From Prinia subflava (lineage: Eukaryota > Chordata > Aves > Passeriformes > Cisticolidae), in contig NC_086254.1 of assembly GCF_021018805.1 (NCBI RefSeq), forward strand, positions 1,054,001 to 1,118,000: a DNA stretch of 64,000 bases. The letters run 5' to 3'. Within the stretch, counting starts at the first letter, position 1; each line of letters starts with the position of its first letter. Under the pieces are notes generated by a model. The model ran no database searches. It was not told the DNA's origin and saw only the letters and a program-made list of their open reading frames with translations. This document shows, one piece after another, positions 1 to 11,772 of the stretch. Position numbers and translations under genes: made by a program.

Positions 1-1104
1 CTCCAGGCCTGGAGATCCAGGTGGGATCAGCCCTCAGGCAGAGCCTTGGAGCACTCCTGGTGTCCTTCTCTGGGGCTGCTCCCCCCTGCTTTTCTCCTGA
101 GATGTGCTTTGGCACAGTTGGATGGGCCCCCCTCCTCCGGGATTCCAGCCTTGGGTGGAACTGCCTTGGGATGAGCCAAACATCCCTGATCCACGGGATT
201 TGCCATTGGATATGGCTGAGCTGCCTCTCAGGCATCTGCCCTGTGCTCACCCCACCCTGGAGAAGTTCCACCACTTCCAGGAGGTCTCCAGGGGTGCTTT
301 GGATGGAGCTGCCCATGCCCAGATCCCACCCCACCGATACCTTTCCCTGTTCCAGCCCTTCCACAGCCCCTGGGGGGACAGCAGCCAAACATCCAACTAC
401 CCAAAGGAAGGTGGAAAATCATGTGGCTGCTGTGTGTACCTCTCTTATTTATATTTATATTTATAGGTAAAGTTATTTTTATTTATCCATTCTCCCAAGG
501 TGCCAGAGCTACAGAAGTGCTTGGAAAAAGCTCTCTGAGTTCCCAGGCAGCAGAGGAGCTGCTGCTGGGATGAATCCATCCAGCTCAGGCCAAAACACCC
601 CAAAAGCAGTTCTGTCTCCTCGGCAATTATTTGCCATGTTCTGCCTTTAAAATTCGTGTGCGTTTCTGGCCCAGTGTGCTTGTCCCACACTCCAGGGAAT
701 CACATCCAGAGCATCTCCTGATGGAAGGAGCTGGGGATGGCTCTGCCTCCTTCTTCCTCCCAGCCAGAGCCCAGATCCCAGCTGGAGCTGTCCTGGCAGC
801 CCCAGTACAGGTGGGGCTTCCTCAGCAGCTTTTACCTCTTCAAGAGGGTCAGGAGCAGAGCTGGGACATTTACAGGCCTCTGTCACAGATGGAAATTTGG
901 GAGGCTCCACCAAGGGTCTGGAAAGCTCTTCCCAAGCTTTTCCTCCTGTTTGTGTCTGTCGTTCAGTTCATGTCATTTGTATCACAAAGAATGCACTTTG
1001 GGGGGTTTGGGGGAGTTTTCCAGTGTGTTGAGTTGTCAGTGGTGGCTGTAGAGCACAGAGGGACCCTAAAGCTCTTCTCTTCCAGCCCCTGCCAGGGGCA
1101 GAGA
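1..1104. other. Non-coding sequence, no gene recognised
   Basis: I see no recognisable exon, RNA gene or repeat family here. Open frames on both strands are short, overlap each other and have no conserved character. A small AT patch of TTTATA-type repeats lies at about 447-487 and interrupts otherwise GC-rich sequence. Confidence 0.6.
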
Positions 1105-1185
1105 CCCTTCCCACCATCCCAGGTTGGTCAGAGCCCCACCCAGCCTGGCCTGGGACGTTTCCAGGGATCCAGGAGCAGCCACCAA
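1105..1185 (-). mobile_element. CR1 LINE fragment
   Basis: The stretch reads, on the minus strand, like the part of the avian CR1 3' region that runs through 'ccagggatccaggagcagcc'. The same phrase recurs in the clearer minus-strand CR1 at 15278-15805. The fragment is short and diverged and has lost the CR1 3' tail, so the assignment to CR1 is probable rather than certain. Confidence 0.5.
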
Positions 1186-4100
1186 ACAACAGAGAAATGC
1201 AATGGAAATACCCAGGCTGGAAATATTGTCCCTTTCAGTCCTGGACACCGCTGTGGTGGCAGCTGCAGGGACACCTCAGTGGCCTGTGGGTGCTTCAGCC
1301 CCAGTTAAAATTCCCAGAAAAACTCCAGAAAGGTGTGTGTGAGTGCAAACCAGGGCAAGGCAGGAGGAGAAGAGGAATTCAAGGAGATCTGCAGCTCCCA
1401 GAAGGCTGCCCTGAAAGAAGGCACTAAGCTGGGATGAATGATGCATGAGATAAAAGCCTGGGCACGGCAGGGAGGGGGAAGGAAAGGTGGTGCAAATGGG
1501 GAAGTGCATGAGAGAGATGAGTGCAAGAGCCAGAAAAGCAGGGACAGCTTTTGCAGGAGCAGGTTTGTGTTTCCAAGAGGGGAAAAAAATAAACCTGTGA
1601 AACCAAACAAAAAACCTTATGGCAAAATATCCAGTGACCCTCAGGGAGCACCACGGAGGGTGGGAGGGATTGGGAACATGAACGGTGTCACCTGGAGCTG
1701 TTTGCCTGTTCCAGAGTGAGAATCATCTGCAGGAGCCCTGCAGGGCCAGGTCCCTCCAGCCAGGCCAGCAGGGGCTGGATCTCCTCTAAATGGGCTCCTT
1801 TGGGCTGCAGGAGTGGGAAGGGAGAGGGAAAACAAAGGGAACTGCGAGCCCTCGGGCACTTGGAACTGGTTAAATTGAAAATGTTTAATCTCATCACTGT
1901 TGATGATGTGAATTTCTGGGAGCATGGGAATTTATTTGTGTGCTGGGGCAGGGGTCAGGGAAGGGCTCCCAAAGCCCCCTCTCCTCAGGGACCTGAGCCC
2001 AGGAGGGTGGGGATGGACACAGCACAGGAGTTTGGGAGGCAGAGCAGGGACTTGGTGCCTCAGGGGCAGGAGGGGACCAGGGGCCGGGGGTGACCCTGGG
2101 CAGGTCCCTGCAGAGCCACTGGTGCTGCTGGGGGGGCCCTGTAGAGAGGGGCTGGGGGAGCTGGGCTAACAAAAGCTGAGCCTGGGGAAGGTGAGGGAAG
2201 AGCCAGGGCTGGGGCTTTGTTAAAAGGAGCTGGGAAGGAGCTGCTGGGCCAGGAGGAGGAGAGGCAGTGCCTGTCCTTCCCGAGGGAGCTGTGTCCTTGC
2301 AGGGCTGTGCAGGGCTGTGCTGTAAATCTGCTGTGCAGTGCAAGGAGAGGCAGCTCCAGGTGTTTATCAGCTTCTTATCCACGGGCAGGAGCCTATAAAC
2401 ATCCCCACAAAGCCTGCTGTTGCTGTGGCTCCAGGTTATCCGGGCTCTCACACACTTCCCATGTGGATACAGCCTGGCTCCAGAGGCTTCCAGGTGCTCC
2501 TGGAGGATGGTCCCAGCTTCCTGAGCCCCAGCTCTGCCTGCTGGACACCATTGTCCTCGTGTGCTCTGGTCCTGTCCCAGTGTGCTTCAGCCAAGGAATG
2601 GATCCAAACAAAGCAATGCTGTGAGAATTCAAACCCTTGGCCTGGATTCATTCTGATGCCTTAAGTTTGAGCTTTCATGTTTTTCACATTCTGTGCTGCC
2701 CAGGGGTGCAGTTCTGAGCTCACATTCAGTGCTGGTGAGCTCTTCACAGAGCAGGGAGACAAAACAAATCCTTTTCCTGCTGGGGACCAAGGACAACTTT
2801 CAGGTGCCAAAGCACAAACAAGGGTGGGCTGAGGGGAGAAACAAAAAGATGGGACCTCACAACCTGGAGCTATAATTGGACAATTAAACCTCAATATGCA
2901 AATAGACCAAAACTTATCAAAGTGTGAGACCATTTTGTGACCATTTGGGGTCCACCTTGGGTGTAGCCCTGGCCAGGCTCTTGTCCTGCTCAAGGTATAT
3001 CATTTAATGTCTTTTAATAAATATCTACTTTATTCCCTAACTCTGTTCAGTCTCTGTTCCAGGTCAGCCTTCCCAAGGCATCAGTTCCTGTGACCTCAGT
3101 GCTCCCTGGAATTCTGCTGGCCATGGATTTGTCCTGCTTCTGTTAAACCTTGAACACCCAACCCAGGCTTTGGGAGAAAGGCCTGTGATTCCTTGGTGTG
3201 GGTGAGAAAGCAGCTGCAGGAGCCGGCTCTGCCTCTCCCCTCTCCTGCCCACCCTGCTGGGCTTTTCCAAACCCCTCCTGGAGCCGCCTCTCCCGGGATG
3301 GTGCAGAGCAACCCCTGCTCCGGGCACAGCCCTGGATCCCTGCAGGGCCATCACCCCGGGACTGCTGTTTGCCACCTGGATCCCGGCTTTGTGTCCAGAT
3401 TTGTGGCACCAGGACAGGATCCCCAGCCCTGTCTGGGCTCTCCCTGGCCCCAGCCCAGCCCTGCCTTTCCTCGGCTCTAAGTATTAACGATAGGGGTCAA
3501 GTGGAGTTAAGTGGCTGTGTTAATTATTCATCAGCTCCTCAGCAAGGCAGGGCACAGCACGGCTTTACCTTGACCCCAGGAGCTGGGCTGGGCAGGGTTT
3601 GCCCGGGGACCCCGGGTTTGGTGCTCTGCTGGGCAGAGCAGCAGGTTCAGCACATCCTGCACAAATAAACGATGGCAAAGCTGAGCTCCCCTCCAAACCC
3701 AGCTCCAAAGGCAGGGGGGCTGCTCGGGCACAGCTTCCCTCCAGTGCCAGCTCTGTGCCTCGATTAAAAATGCAAAGCCTTTAGTGCTAACACTCATCAC
3801 CCTGACAGGGGTTTGTGTTAACTGTGGGATGAAACTCCACTTAAAGGCACAGGGAAACCAGCCAGCGAACCCACAGCTGCAGCAGTGCTGAGAGCACAGA
3901 GTGATCTCTGGGAGAAGGGGCCGGGCTCAGTCCCTGACCTTCACCCTTCCCACTGCATTTTGGCAGATGCCAGCAGCTTTGGGAAGCTCCTTTTTTCTGT
4001 GTCTCTGCTTGAACCATTTTCTGACTTTGTCCTGTGCTTCACGTCTGTGTGAAAACCCCGCTAAAGACAGGAGGGTCGGGTTTCCCAGGCTCCTGGTGCT

Positions 4101-4951
4101 CTCCTGCCCCTGGAACTCCTGTCAGGGGCCTGTCCAGAGGCTGCTGGCTGTCCTTGGTGCCCGGCCAAGGATGAGACTCCATGGCCCAGCTGTGCCTGCT
4201 CCCAGCCCCACTGAACCGAGGGGAAAAGGCCCCCAGCCCTTCCCGGCACAGCCTCCTCCTTTCCTGGGAAATCCAGCTGTTCCAGAGGTGACCTGATTCC
4301 CTGGGAATCGAACAGAGCTGAGCCCTTAACCCACCCCAGCCTGGGTCTGATGTGCTCACAGACTGAGCCCAAAGCAAAGCCCTGCCCAAGGTCCTGGGGC
4401 CAGGAACCAACTTTGAGGAGTTCTGTGCCTCCTGTTGGCTCAGCCAGCATGGAAGCATGGATAACCCCAGCCTGACCTGGCCCTCAGCACCACATCAATG
4501 AGCTGAGGAAAGCTTTAATGATAACCTCGCACTGGCATGGAGCTGAAATCCAACAAAACCCAGGAAAAGAGGAGAAGCACTGATGGACACTTGGACTGAA
4601 AAATAGAAATAGTCTTGCTGGCACATGCAGAGAAGGGAGGAACCCCCAGCCAGCCAAGGAGCTGCTGTGAACACCTCACCCTGGGCAGCTGGGGCTCCAT
4701 GGCAGACACATTTTGGAACTTGGATTTAGGGAATTCTTGATGCCAGCTTTGTGTCCTCCCAACCACATCCTCCTGTGCAGGGCCCAAGTAACATTTCTGT
4801 AAAGCCAAATGTCCTCCCGGCTTTGAAAGAGGTGCTTCCTGTGGTGCCTGAGCTCAGCTGGGGGATGAGGTCTTGCTGTGAGCTCAGCGGGTTCCAGCCC
4901 GCACTGGAAACTGTTGCCTTTCGATGGAAAGGCAGGCGACCTGGTTTCAGA
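1186..4951. other. Non-coding unique sequence
   Basis: No gene, RNA or clear mobile element is visible. An AT-richer patch at about 2870-3055 and another at 3475-3535 are the only obvious composition changes. Open frames of up to about 185 codons exist on both strands but are proline-, serine- and glycine-rich, lack domains and are typical of GC-rich bird DNA. Confidence 0.55.
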
Positions 4952-5254
4952 AAGCCAGCATGGCAGCTTGACTCCTCAAGCCACTCGGGCCACAGACAAC
5001 ACATACACCAATATGGTGGACAGCAAATGGCGATTTATTAGGTTCTTACATGGGGTTATATAGTCTAAGGGGTCTTCACTACGTCAGAGGGGAGGGGAGG
5101 TTAGAAGTTAGTGGAAAACTACTGGGTTTAGAGGGGCTACATTATTCTCAAGGTTAGTTACACATCTCCGAGGGTGAGGGGGAGGTTTCTGTCTTTCCGT
5201 TACAATCCCGAGATCTTCTGCGGTGCCAGGCCTTATTTTATCTGCTCACACACA
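4952..5254 (-). mobile_element. Endogenous retrovirus solo LTR, alpharetrovirus-like
   Basis: Read on the minus strand, this segment has the order of a compact retroviral LTR. A U3 ends in a TATA box (TATATAA, plus-strand 5056-5062). About 17 bases later comes a poly(A) signal (AATAAA, plus-strand 5034-5039). A short R follows immediately, beginning GCCATTTG, then U5 with ATTGGTGT. The close TATA, AATAAA and GCCATTT order with a very short R is the arrangement known for avian sarcoma-leukosis-type and related endogenous LTRs. The proposed ends are TG and CA. I see no gag, pol or env sequence and no primer-binding site or polypurine tract beside it, so it looks like a solo LTR. The exact ends are inferred, and no clean target-site duplication is visible. 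Confidence 0.7.
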
Positions 5255-7209
5255 GGAAACCCAGAGAGACCCAAGTGGGACAACCAGGAGAGGGCAACTA
5301 AGGGGAGCCAAGAGAGGCTTAGGGCTGTCCAGGATAATCAAGAGAGTCCTGCTCTTCCTGAGGCCCAGGGCAGCCACCTGAAGCCCCCACCTCCTTCCCC
5401 AATCCCACAGTGTCCTGCTGATCCTTAGGGAGGTGGCTGTTGGAGAGCTCTGTGAGAAATACGGCTTGAAACAGGACCAGACCCTCCCAGTTCCCCCTGG
5501 AGAGATGCAGGGAGCTGGGAAGGACAAACTGGACCATGATGAGCCTCCCACCTCCTCCCAGGTGCTCTTTGATGGCAGCTCATTGTCCCCCCTGATGTCA
5601 CCAATGATGGCAGGGGCAGAGGGGTGACAGTCACATCCTGGGTGCCCTTGGGACACGTGTCCAGCACCTGCAGCTGGCCCTTGTGCAGCTGTAAAACCAG
5701 GGAGCAGCCCTGACTCACTGCCCCTGACTGCTGCTGCCTGGGAACAGGAGGAGAGGATCAAATCCCCTGGGAGAACAGGAAAAGGTTCTGTGTCATCCTT
5801 AAAATACATGAGGAGCTCTTCTCCCATGTCCAAAGTACCACACCATCAGCAGTGCAGAGATTCTGGGAATGGCAGGAATTCTTCAGGGGAGCTTTCACTG
5901 GGAAGAGAAAACTGGGCCTTTCTCCACCTGGGACTCCCAGAGGTCCTGGCCAGTCCTTCCTTTCCTGTCATTTTTAGTCCCTTGCTCTCCAGGCTCAGGT
6001 CTGGGACCACCCCAGGCTTCTGCTTGCAGGAATGACGTCCCAGCCCTTTGGTTTTCCATCTCCTCTCCTTTCCTGATCCCTGGCACTGAGCCCTGCTGAG
6101 GCCATGGGCTCCAGGAAGGGTGAAAAGCTGGGCCCGGTGACCCTTGGTGGCCTTTGCTTTGTGTGGGTGTCACCCCTGCCTGGGCTGGCACTGCCAGCCC
6201 CGCATCTGCTCAGGCTGCAGGGATGTGTTTGATGAGTTTGATGAGTTATGTGAGCTAGGCTGAGCCATGGGAGAGGCTCCCAGATGGAAAACCAGGTAAA
6301 TCTGGAGTGTGGGAGGATCCCCAGGGCCCCTGGAGCGAGCAGGAGCCCAGCCAGGCTGGAGAGCACCAAGTGCAGGGGATGCAGGTAAGGCAGGGAGGTG
6401 TTCTCAGAGCTGCTCCTGACCAAGGACCCCTGGCATCTCCCCCTCCCTCGTGGAGCCCCTGGAGGGGGAGGCTGCAGGGGCAGCTCTGGCTCGCTGCTGG
6501 CTGAGCCCTGGGGCTGAGCCCCCAGCTGGCTCAGGCCATCCAGGCTCCATCTCCAGCAGAGCCCCAGGGGTGATCAAAAGTGATCTCTCCTCCCTGTGAT
6601 CCCCGTCTTGACATTCCCTCCAAAATCCGGAATTGTTCTGTGCTGCCTGCTTTAAACTCTTCAGTTCCAAACAGTTGCTCCTTGGTTTTCCTAAGGAAGG
6701 CTCCCACTTTCACAGCACTGGAAATCCTGGATCACAGTATTTCCTTGTGCATGAGGTGTTTGCACACTTCACTTCTATTCTGTTCCTTCTCTGCACTTTG
6801 CTTCCATGTTTTATTCCAATGATCCTGCTGTGCCTCAGGAGCTTCTGAGCTCTAATAATAATTGTAGGGTAATAAAATAAATCATCCTGGTGCTACCTGC
6901 ATATGCCTGGTTACTTTCCTTGCATTTCTAATAAGAGCTGGACTGGATCAAATTGGGGGTTTAGACATTTGCCTTTGAGCTCTCCACGTCTGTCACTCCC
7001 AAACCTGTCACAACCCCAACAACTCAGCACTGCCCCACAGCCACCAGATGCCATCAGCCTGTCACAAGTGGCTTAGGATCCTCACTGAGGCTTTTTTATG
7101 GTGAAATCCCATGGGATTAAGGGCTGGCTATCCAGAGACCCCCAGCTGTGACAGTCACTGACTGAAGGTGCTGAGTCAGCACCAAGGAGCTTTGGATTAC
7201 CAGGGTGGG
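5255..7209. other. Non-coding unique sequence
   Basis: No gene or RNA is recognised. A small direct repeat (GTTTGATGA twice) lies at about 6228-6246, and a short AT-rich stretch lies at about 6850-6900. Nothing retroviral continues past the LTR at 4952-5254. Confidence 0.5.
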
Positions 7210-7612
7210 AAATCCCAGGAGCTGGGAAAGGGCTGGAGAACTCCTGAGGGAGCTGGAAAGGGGCTCAGCCTGGAGAAAAGGAGGCTCAGGGGGACCCTGT
7301 GGCTCTGCACAACTCCTGATAGGAGGGGACAGCTGGGGGGGGTCGGGCTCTGCTCCCAGGGACAGGAGAGGGAACGGCCTCAGGGGAGGCTCAGGGTGGA
7401 TTTTGAGAAAAAACCTCCCTTCATGGAAAGGGCTCTCCAGCCCTGGCACAGCTGCCCAGGGCAGTGGTGAAATCCCCATCCCTGGAGGGGTTTTACAGCC
7501 CTGTGGATGTGGCACTTGGGGACATGGGTCTGTGGTGGCCTTGGCAGTGCTGGGGGTGGTTGGACTCGGTGATCTCAGGGGAGTTTTTTAACCACAGTGA
7601 CTCTGTGATTCT
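7210..7612 (+). mobile_element. CR1 LINE 3' fragment
   Basis: This is a plus-strand CR1 copy. It contains the diagnostic 'ctcagcctggagaaaagg' and 'aggctcagggggacc' segments at about 7263-7300, the 'gcccagggcagtggtg' segment, 'ccatccctggaggggttt', 'ggttggactcggtgatctc', and the degenerate GATTCTGTGATTCT-like 3' end at about 7600-7612. It is truncated at its 5' end, as is usual for LINEs. No intact reverse-transcriptase frame remains. Confidence 0.9.
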
Positions 7613-10499
7613 GCAATTTGTGCAAGCCTTCAGGCTGTGTGACTGTTTCAACCATCTCTGGCCATGGCAGTTTCCAATTTTAAAACAGAAGAGCAGCAAA
7701 AATTTGGGACCAAAATGAATCCTTGGGAACTGCCCTTACAGGTGGCAGAGGGACACGGGAGGGGTGGATTCTTGTCCACTTCCACACCAGGAGCAGTGGC
7801 TGAGTCATGAACACCATTCCCAGAGCAACAGTTTGGGACTGCAGCCACATCCTCCCCGCTCTGCTGGAAATGATGGATTGGAGATATTCTATCCTCACCT
7901 GGAGGCACAAAAATATGAAGTTTGGGGAGGCTGATGTGCTGGCTGGTGAGCTCAGGATGGAGCTGTATCCATCACAGCCCTGGGACTCCGGGCTCTGTCA
8001 CCAAAGGGCAGAGGAAGGTGGGTCCTGTGTCCATGGAGAGCCTGGCCCAGCCAGACCTCCCCTCAGAGCCCCAGGTACAGCAGGAATTCCCTGACCAAGC
8101 CCTGCGCGAGTGTGAAGACAAAACCTTCCGGAGCTGAGAGGATTTGCTCGGTGTCCAGTGGAAGAAATGGCAGGAGAAGGAATATTCTTATTTTTTCCTC
8201 TCCCTTTGGTGTCCCAAAGACAGAAGGAAGGAGGCATCAAGGCCTTACAGCTCCTGGAAAAGTGTTTCTTAGGCTTAATAAGAACGGAAAAAGCCATCCA
8301 TCAATCCCTTCCTGCAGCTCCCCAGCCCTCAGACACACCAGGATTTATGAAGCAGCACATTTGTGATGTGTTCAAGTTCCTGAGTCCTCCAGAGCTTCTC
8401 TGTTCATTCTGTATTTTTGGACTGAGGAAATAAAGCTCTGGCAGGAACCAGGACAAGGGGAAGAATTGCATGGAGCCAGCTCCAAGCCAGAGCCAGCCCA
8501 GATCCTGGAGACCCTGAAGTGAGTCACATTTGATTCTTCTCAGCCTGTTTTTGCCCTCTGTGCCCCTCCTGGTGCTGCACGGCTGCTGCCCCTGGGGACG
8601 GAGGCTCCTGAGGAAATCCAGGGTCATGGATGGCCCCACATCCTGTGCCCGAGGGCTGTGGGGCAAGAGGCACTCCCAGCCCCACACACCCAGGGCAACG
8701 CTGGAGGGTCCCAGGGGGTTGTGGAGGGGTTTAGTAACCTGCCAGGGTGTTCCAATGGAGAGGGGATGATTGGAACCACGACTGAGGGAGCCAGGAACTT
8801 CCCATGAGGAATTTGGTGTGGAGCTCCCGGGGTGCTGGCACTGGGCTCTGGGCTGAGCTGGCTTTGGAGGAGAAGAGTGAAGGAGGACTGTCCCTGCTGG
8901 ACAGAACTGGCCAGAGCATCCCTGGGTACCTGGGCCTTGGGCAGGGATGGGCCAGATGACACCTGGGAGGAGAAATGCCTGGATGAATGGACATGGAAAT
9001 TGAGTGGAAGGTAGAGGCTGCACTGTGTCCTGGGCTGGGTGATAATGGGAGATCAAATGGATCTGGAAAAGCTTCCTCGGGTGCAGGAATGAAGTGAAAA
9101 AGAAAAAGCCCCATCCCTGGAGGGGTTTAGCTGTTCTTCCTTGCAGCATTACAGGGAGCCTCTCCTGGGAGCTGAATGACCAAGGGGTAAAAACCAGCTG
9201 GGCCCTGGAGCAAAGTGCAGTGCCTGGGTCCCTCCCTGGACACCCAGCCTGAGGGTCAGGGTTCTGGAGTGGCCTTCTCCAGCCCTGCCCCCTCCTGTGC
9301 TCCCCAAACCTCCTCTGCTATCAGGGTGTGCTTGACAGCTCCAATTGTCCCTGTCCCTTTGTGTCCCTGACAGGGGCAGGCTCTGGGCAGGCTCTGGGAC
9401 CTCCCTGCCCTGCTTTCTCCTCCTTTTGCAGTTTCATGAGCCCTTGACTGCAGTCTGCTCCCTGCGAGTCCCTTTGGATCCCAGCTGGCTGCTCCTGCCC
9501 TCCTCTCCAGGCTCTGGGCCTTGCTCAGGGGCTCACTCCTGGGGCAGGTGGCTCCTTAGCCAAACTCAGCCCTGTTCACTGGCAGAAATGGGATTTTGGG
9601 CAAAGCTTTCAGTCTGCCTCCAATCCCATTCCTGCAGTGGCTCAGGTTCCTGCAGGATCCTGACCAGAGGCTTTGGAAGATGCTGGTCATGCTGAGGGAC
9701 TTTTTCAGAGTGAAAACCTTCCCTCCTCAGAGCCCAAACTGTGTTTGAGGTATTTAAATATCCTGAAATCAGGTTCTCTGTGGCTCAGATCTCACTGGCA
9801 GCCTACGCAAATTAAAGTCCTGCATAAAAGGGAATTTAAGCTCTCTAAACCACTCCTGAAAATGTCTTTACTTGCACCTTCATTGCTGTTTCCCTGGACC
9901 CTCCATGGCACATTTCTTCTTCTGCCTCTCCTGGCATCTCCTGGTCCCCTCTCATTTGAGGTGTTCATTATTTTCCTCACAGCATTAAGTGCTGCAGTCT
10001 CTGAGCAGCCTGATCCCCCACCCTCCTTCCCACCTCCATCCCATCCAATATTCCTGCCCCCTTTGGCTCACTGGACTTTATATCCTGACTCCAGCTGCAG
10101 CCTGTGCCAGGCCTCAGCGTCCCGGGAGTTCCGTGCAGGGACTCCAGAAATCAGGGAATGTTTCTGGAGCTGAGGGAAAAATCTCTGTGGATTTTTCCCT
10201 GCCCTCCTGAGGCTTTTCCAGGAGAGGCTTTGCAGCCAGGTGTGGGTGTTGAGGAGGTTTGGAGTGCTGGGGCAGAGCCTGGGGAGCAGCAAGACACAAT
10301 TCCTCCCAATTCCTCTGCTCCCAGAGGGATCGAGAGCCCTGGCTGACAAACCCCACGTGTCTCTGGCAGCACTCCATCATTTTGATCTGGATTTTGACAC
10401 CGTGTCTCTCTCTCCAGTCCTAACAGAATGGAAAAGGAAATTATGTGTATTTGAACAAATCACAGCCCTCTGACAGGAGTCAGGAGCAGTTTTAATGAA
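7613..10499. other. Non-coding unique sequence
   Basis: No gene, RNA or confident repeat is seen. A 282-codon minus-strand open frame (8301-9149) has no start context, domain or splice signal of interest and is proline- and serine-rich. AT-richer patches occur around 9740-9850 and 10380-10460. Confidence 0.5.
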
Positions 10500-10789
10500 G
10501 CGGATTTGTTCCCTGTCTCGTTCCCCGGGCTGGTAAATGTAACTTGACTTTGTCCCTTTAAATAACAGAAATCTGTGATGTCACATCTAATGCTCCATCA
10601 GCGTCTGTAATGCCATCAGTCACAGGAGCAATAATATGACATAGATATTTTTTAATGATAAATGCCTTCTATCATTCTGGAAAAGTACCCGCCTTAAATG
10701 GATTGAGGTCGTGCAAAAGATTTCCTTTGGATTAGTTTGTGGGTTATTTTCAATTTAACTGAAGTGAGGGTTGAATTGGCTCGGAGATG
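10500..10789. promoter_or_regulatory. Candidate conserved non-coding element
   Basis: A sharply AT-rich, non-repetitive block lies between GC-rich flanks and just upstream of a CpG-rich patch. It contains a CRE-like TGATGTCA (about 10576-10583), TTTAATGATAAATG and several ATTA cores. Composition and complexity resemble vertebrate developmental enhancers, which are common around the AUTS2-GALNT17-CALN1 region. I cannot align it, so function is inference. Confidence 0.3.
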
Positions 10790-11060
10790 ATTTTAGAAGG
10801 GGGCGATGGGAGGAGCCCGTCCCTGGCCGGGGCGGGCAGCAGAGGGCACTGCTCGGTGTCTGGACAGCGCGGGCACCCCGGGGCTCCGCGGGGTCGGGGC
10901 TCGCGTTTCCCTGGGATGGCAGCGCCTCCCCCCCGGGCTGGCCACGCTCGGGGTGACCCCCGGCCCCGGCCCACAGCCTGGACAGCCCTGCAGCCGGGCT
11001 GCTCCGGTGCCCAGCTAGCGCAGGGGACACGGTGCCGGCAGCCCCTCGCTGGCATCTCCC
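10790..11060. promoter_or_regulatory. CpG-rich patch
   Basis: CG dinucleotides are dense from 10800 to 11040, including a CCGCGGGGTCGGGGCTCGCG-type run near 10885-10905. It may be a small CpG island next to the AT-rich element at 10500-10789. I see no convincing exon or start codon in it. Confidence 0.45.
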
Positions 11061-11284
11061 ACCCTGGCTCTGCCCCAGCTCCCGGGGCTGGGCCATCCTG
11101 GGCTGGGGGAGCCAAACCCCTCGGGCTTCTGAGGTCCTTCCCCACCCTGTGCCCTCCTGTCCCATCTCTCAGCCACCGAAGGAGCTGCCTACAGCAAAAG
11201 CTTCTCAGGAGAAGCATCCCTGCTCCAAAACCCGGCACCACATCCACGGGAGAGCTGCTGGGGAGGGGCTGCTGGGTTCCACCT

Positions 11285-11582
11285 GGTCAGTGCTGATCTC
11301 TGCTCCCCGGGACAGGGCCCAGGGAACGGCTGGAGCTGGGCCAGGGCAGGGTCAGGTTGGATTTTAGGGAAAGAAGGTGCTGGGCATTTTTAGTTACAGA
11401 GAGTGCTGGGCACTGCCCAGACTCCCCAGGGAATGGGCACAGCCCTGAGGCTGCCACAGCTCCAGAAACTCCCAGGGATGCCCAGGGTGGGGCTGTTGGG
11501 GGGTCTCTGTAGGGCTAGGGGCTGCACTTATGAACCCTGGGGGTTCCTTCCAGCCCAGGCTGTTCAGTGATTCCATGATTGG
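11285..11582 (+). mobile_element. CR1 LINE 3' end
   Basis: This plus-strand CR1 contains 'gggacagggcccagggaacg', 'gtcaggttggattttaggga', 'ctgggcactgcccagactcc' and a CR1-style end 'gtgattccatgatt' at 11568-11581. It is the same subfamily as the copy at 33100-33522, with which it shares the 'cccagggatgcccagggtgg' and 'tgttggggggtct' segments. Confidence 0.88.
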
Positions 11583-11710
11583 GCCTGTCCTCTGCACACA
11601 TGCCCTCATTTTCATTCGGTGCCTGCTCATTCCTCAGGGTGCCCCTCACAGGAACAGCCCCAGCTTTGGGATTTGTTTCCCTGTCATTTCCTCCATAATT
11701 TCTTCCAAAG

Positions 11711-11772
11711 TGGTTTTTGTTTTTCGTTTTGGTTTTGGTTTGGTTTTTCCTTTCTTTCTTCCTTTCTTTAAC
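11711..11772 (+). repeat. T-rich simple sequence
   Basis: A pyrimidine and TTTTGG-type low-complexity stretch passes into (TTTC)n-like sequence. It lies about 130 bases past the end of the preceding CR1 and looks like an ordinary degenerate microsatellite. Confidence 0.8.

Noticed and set aside
8301..9149. 282-codon minus-strand open frame
   Set aside because: Proline/serine-rich with no domain. Several other frames are equally open in the same interval.
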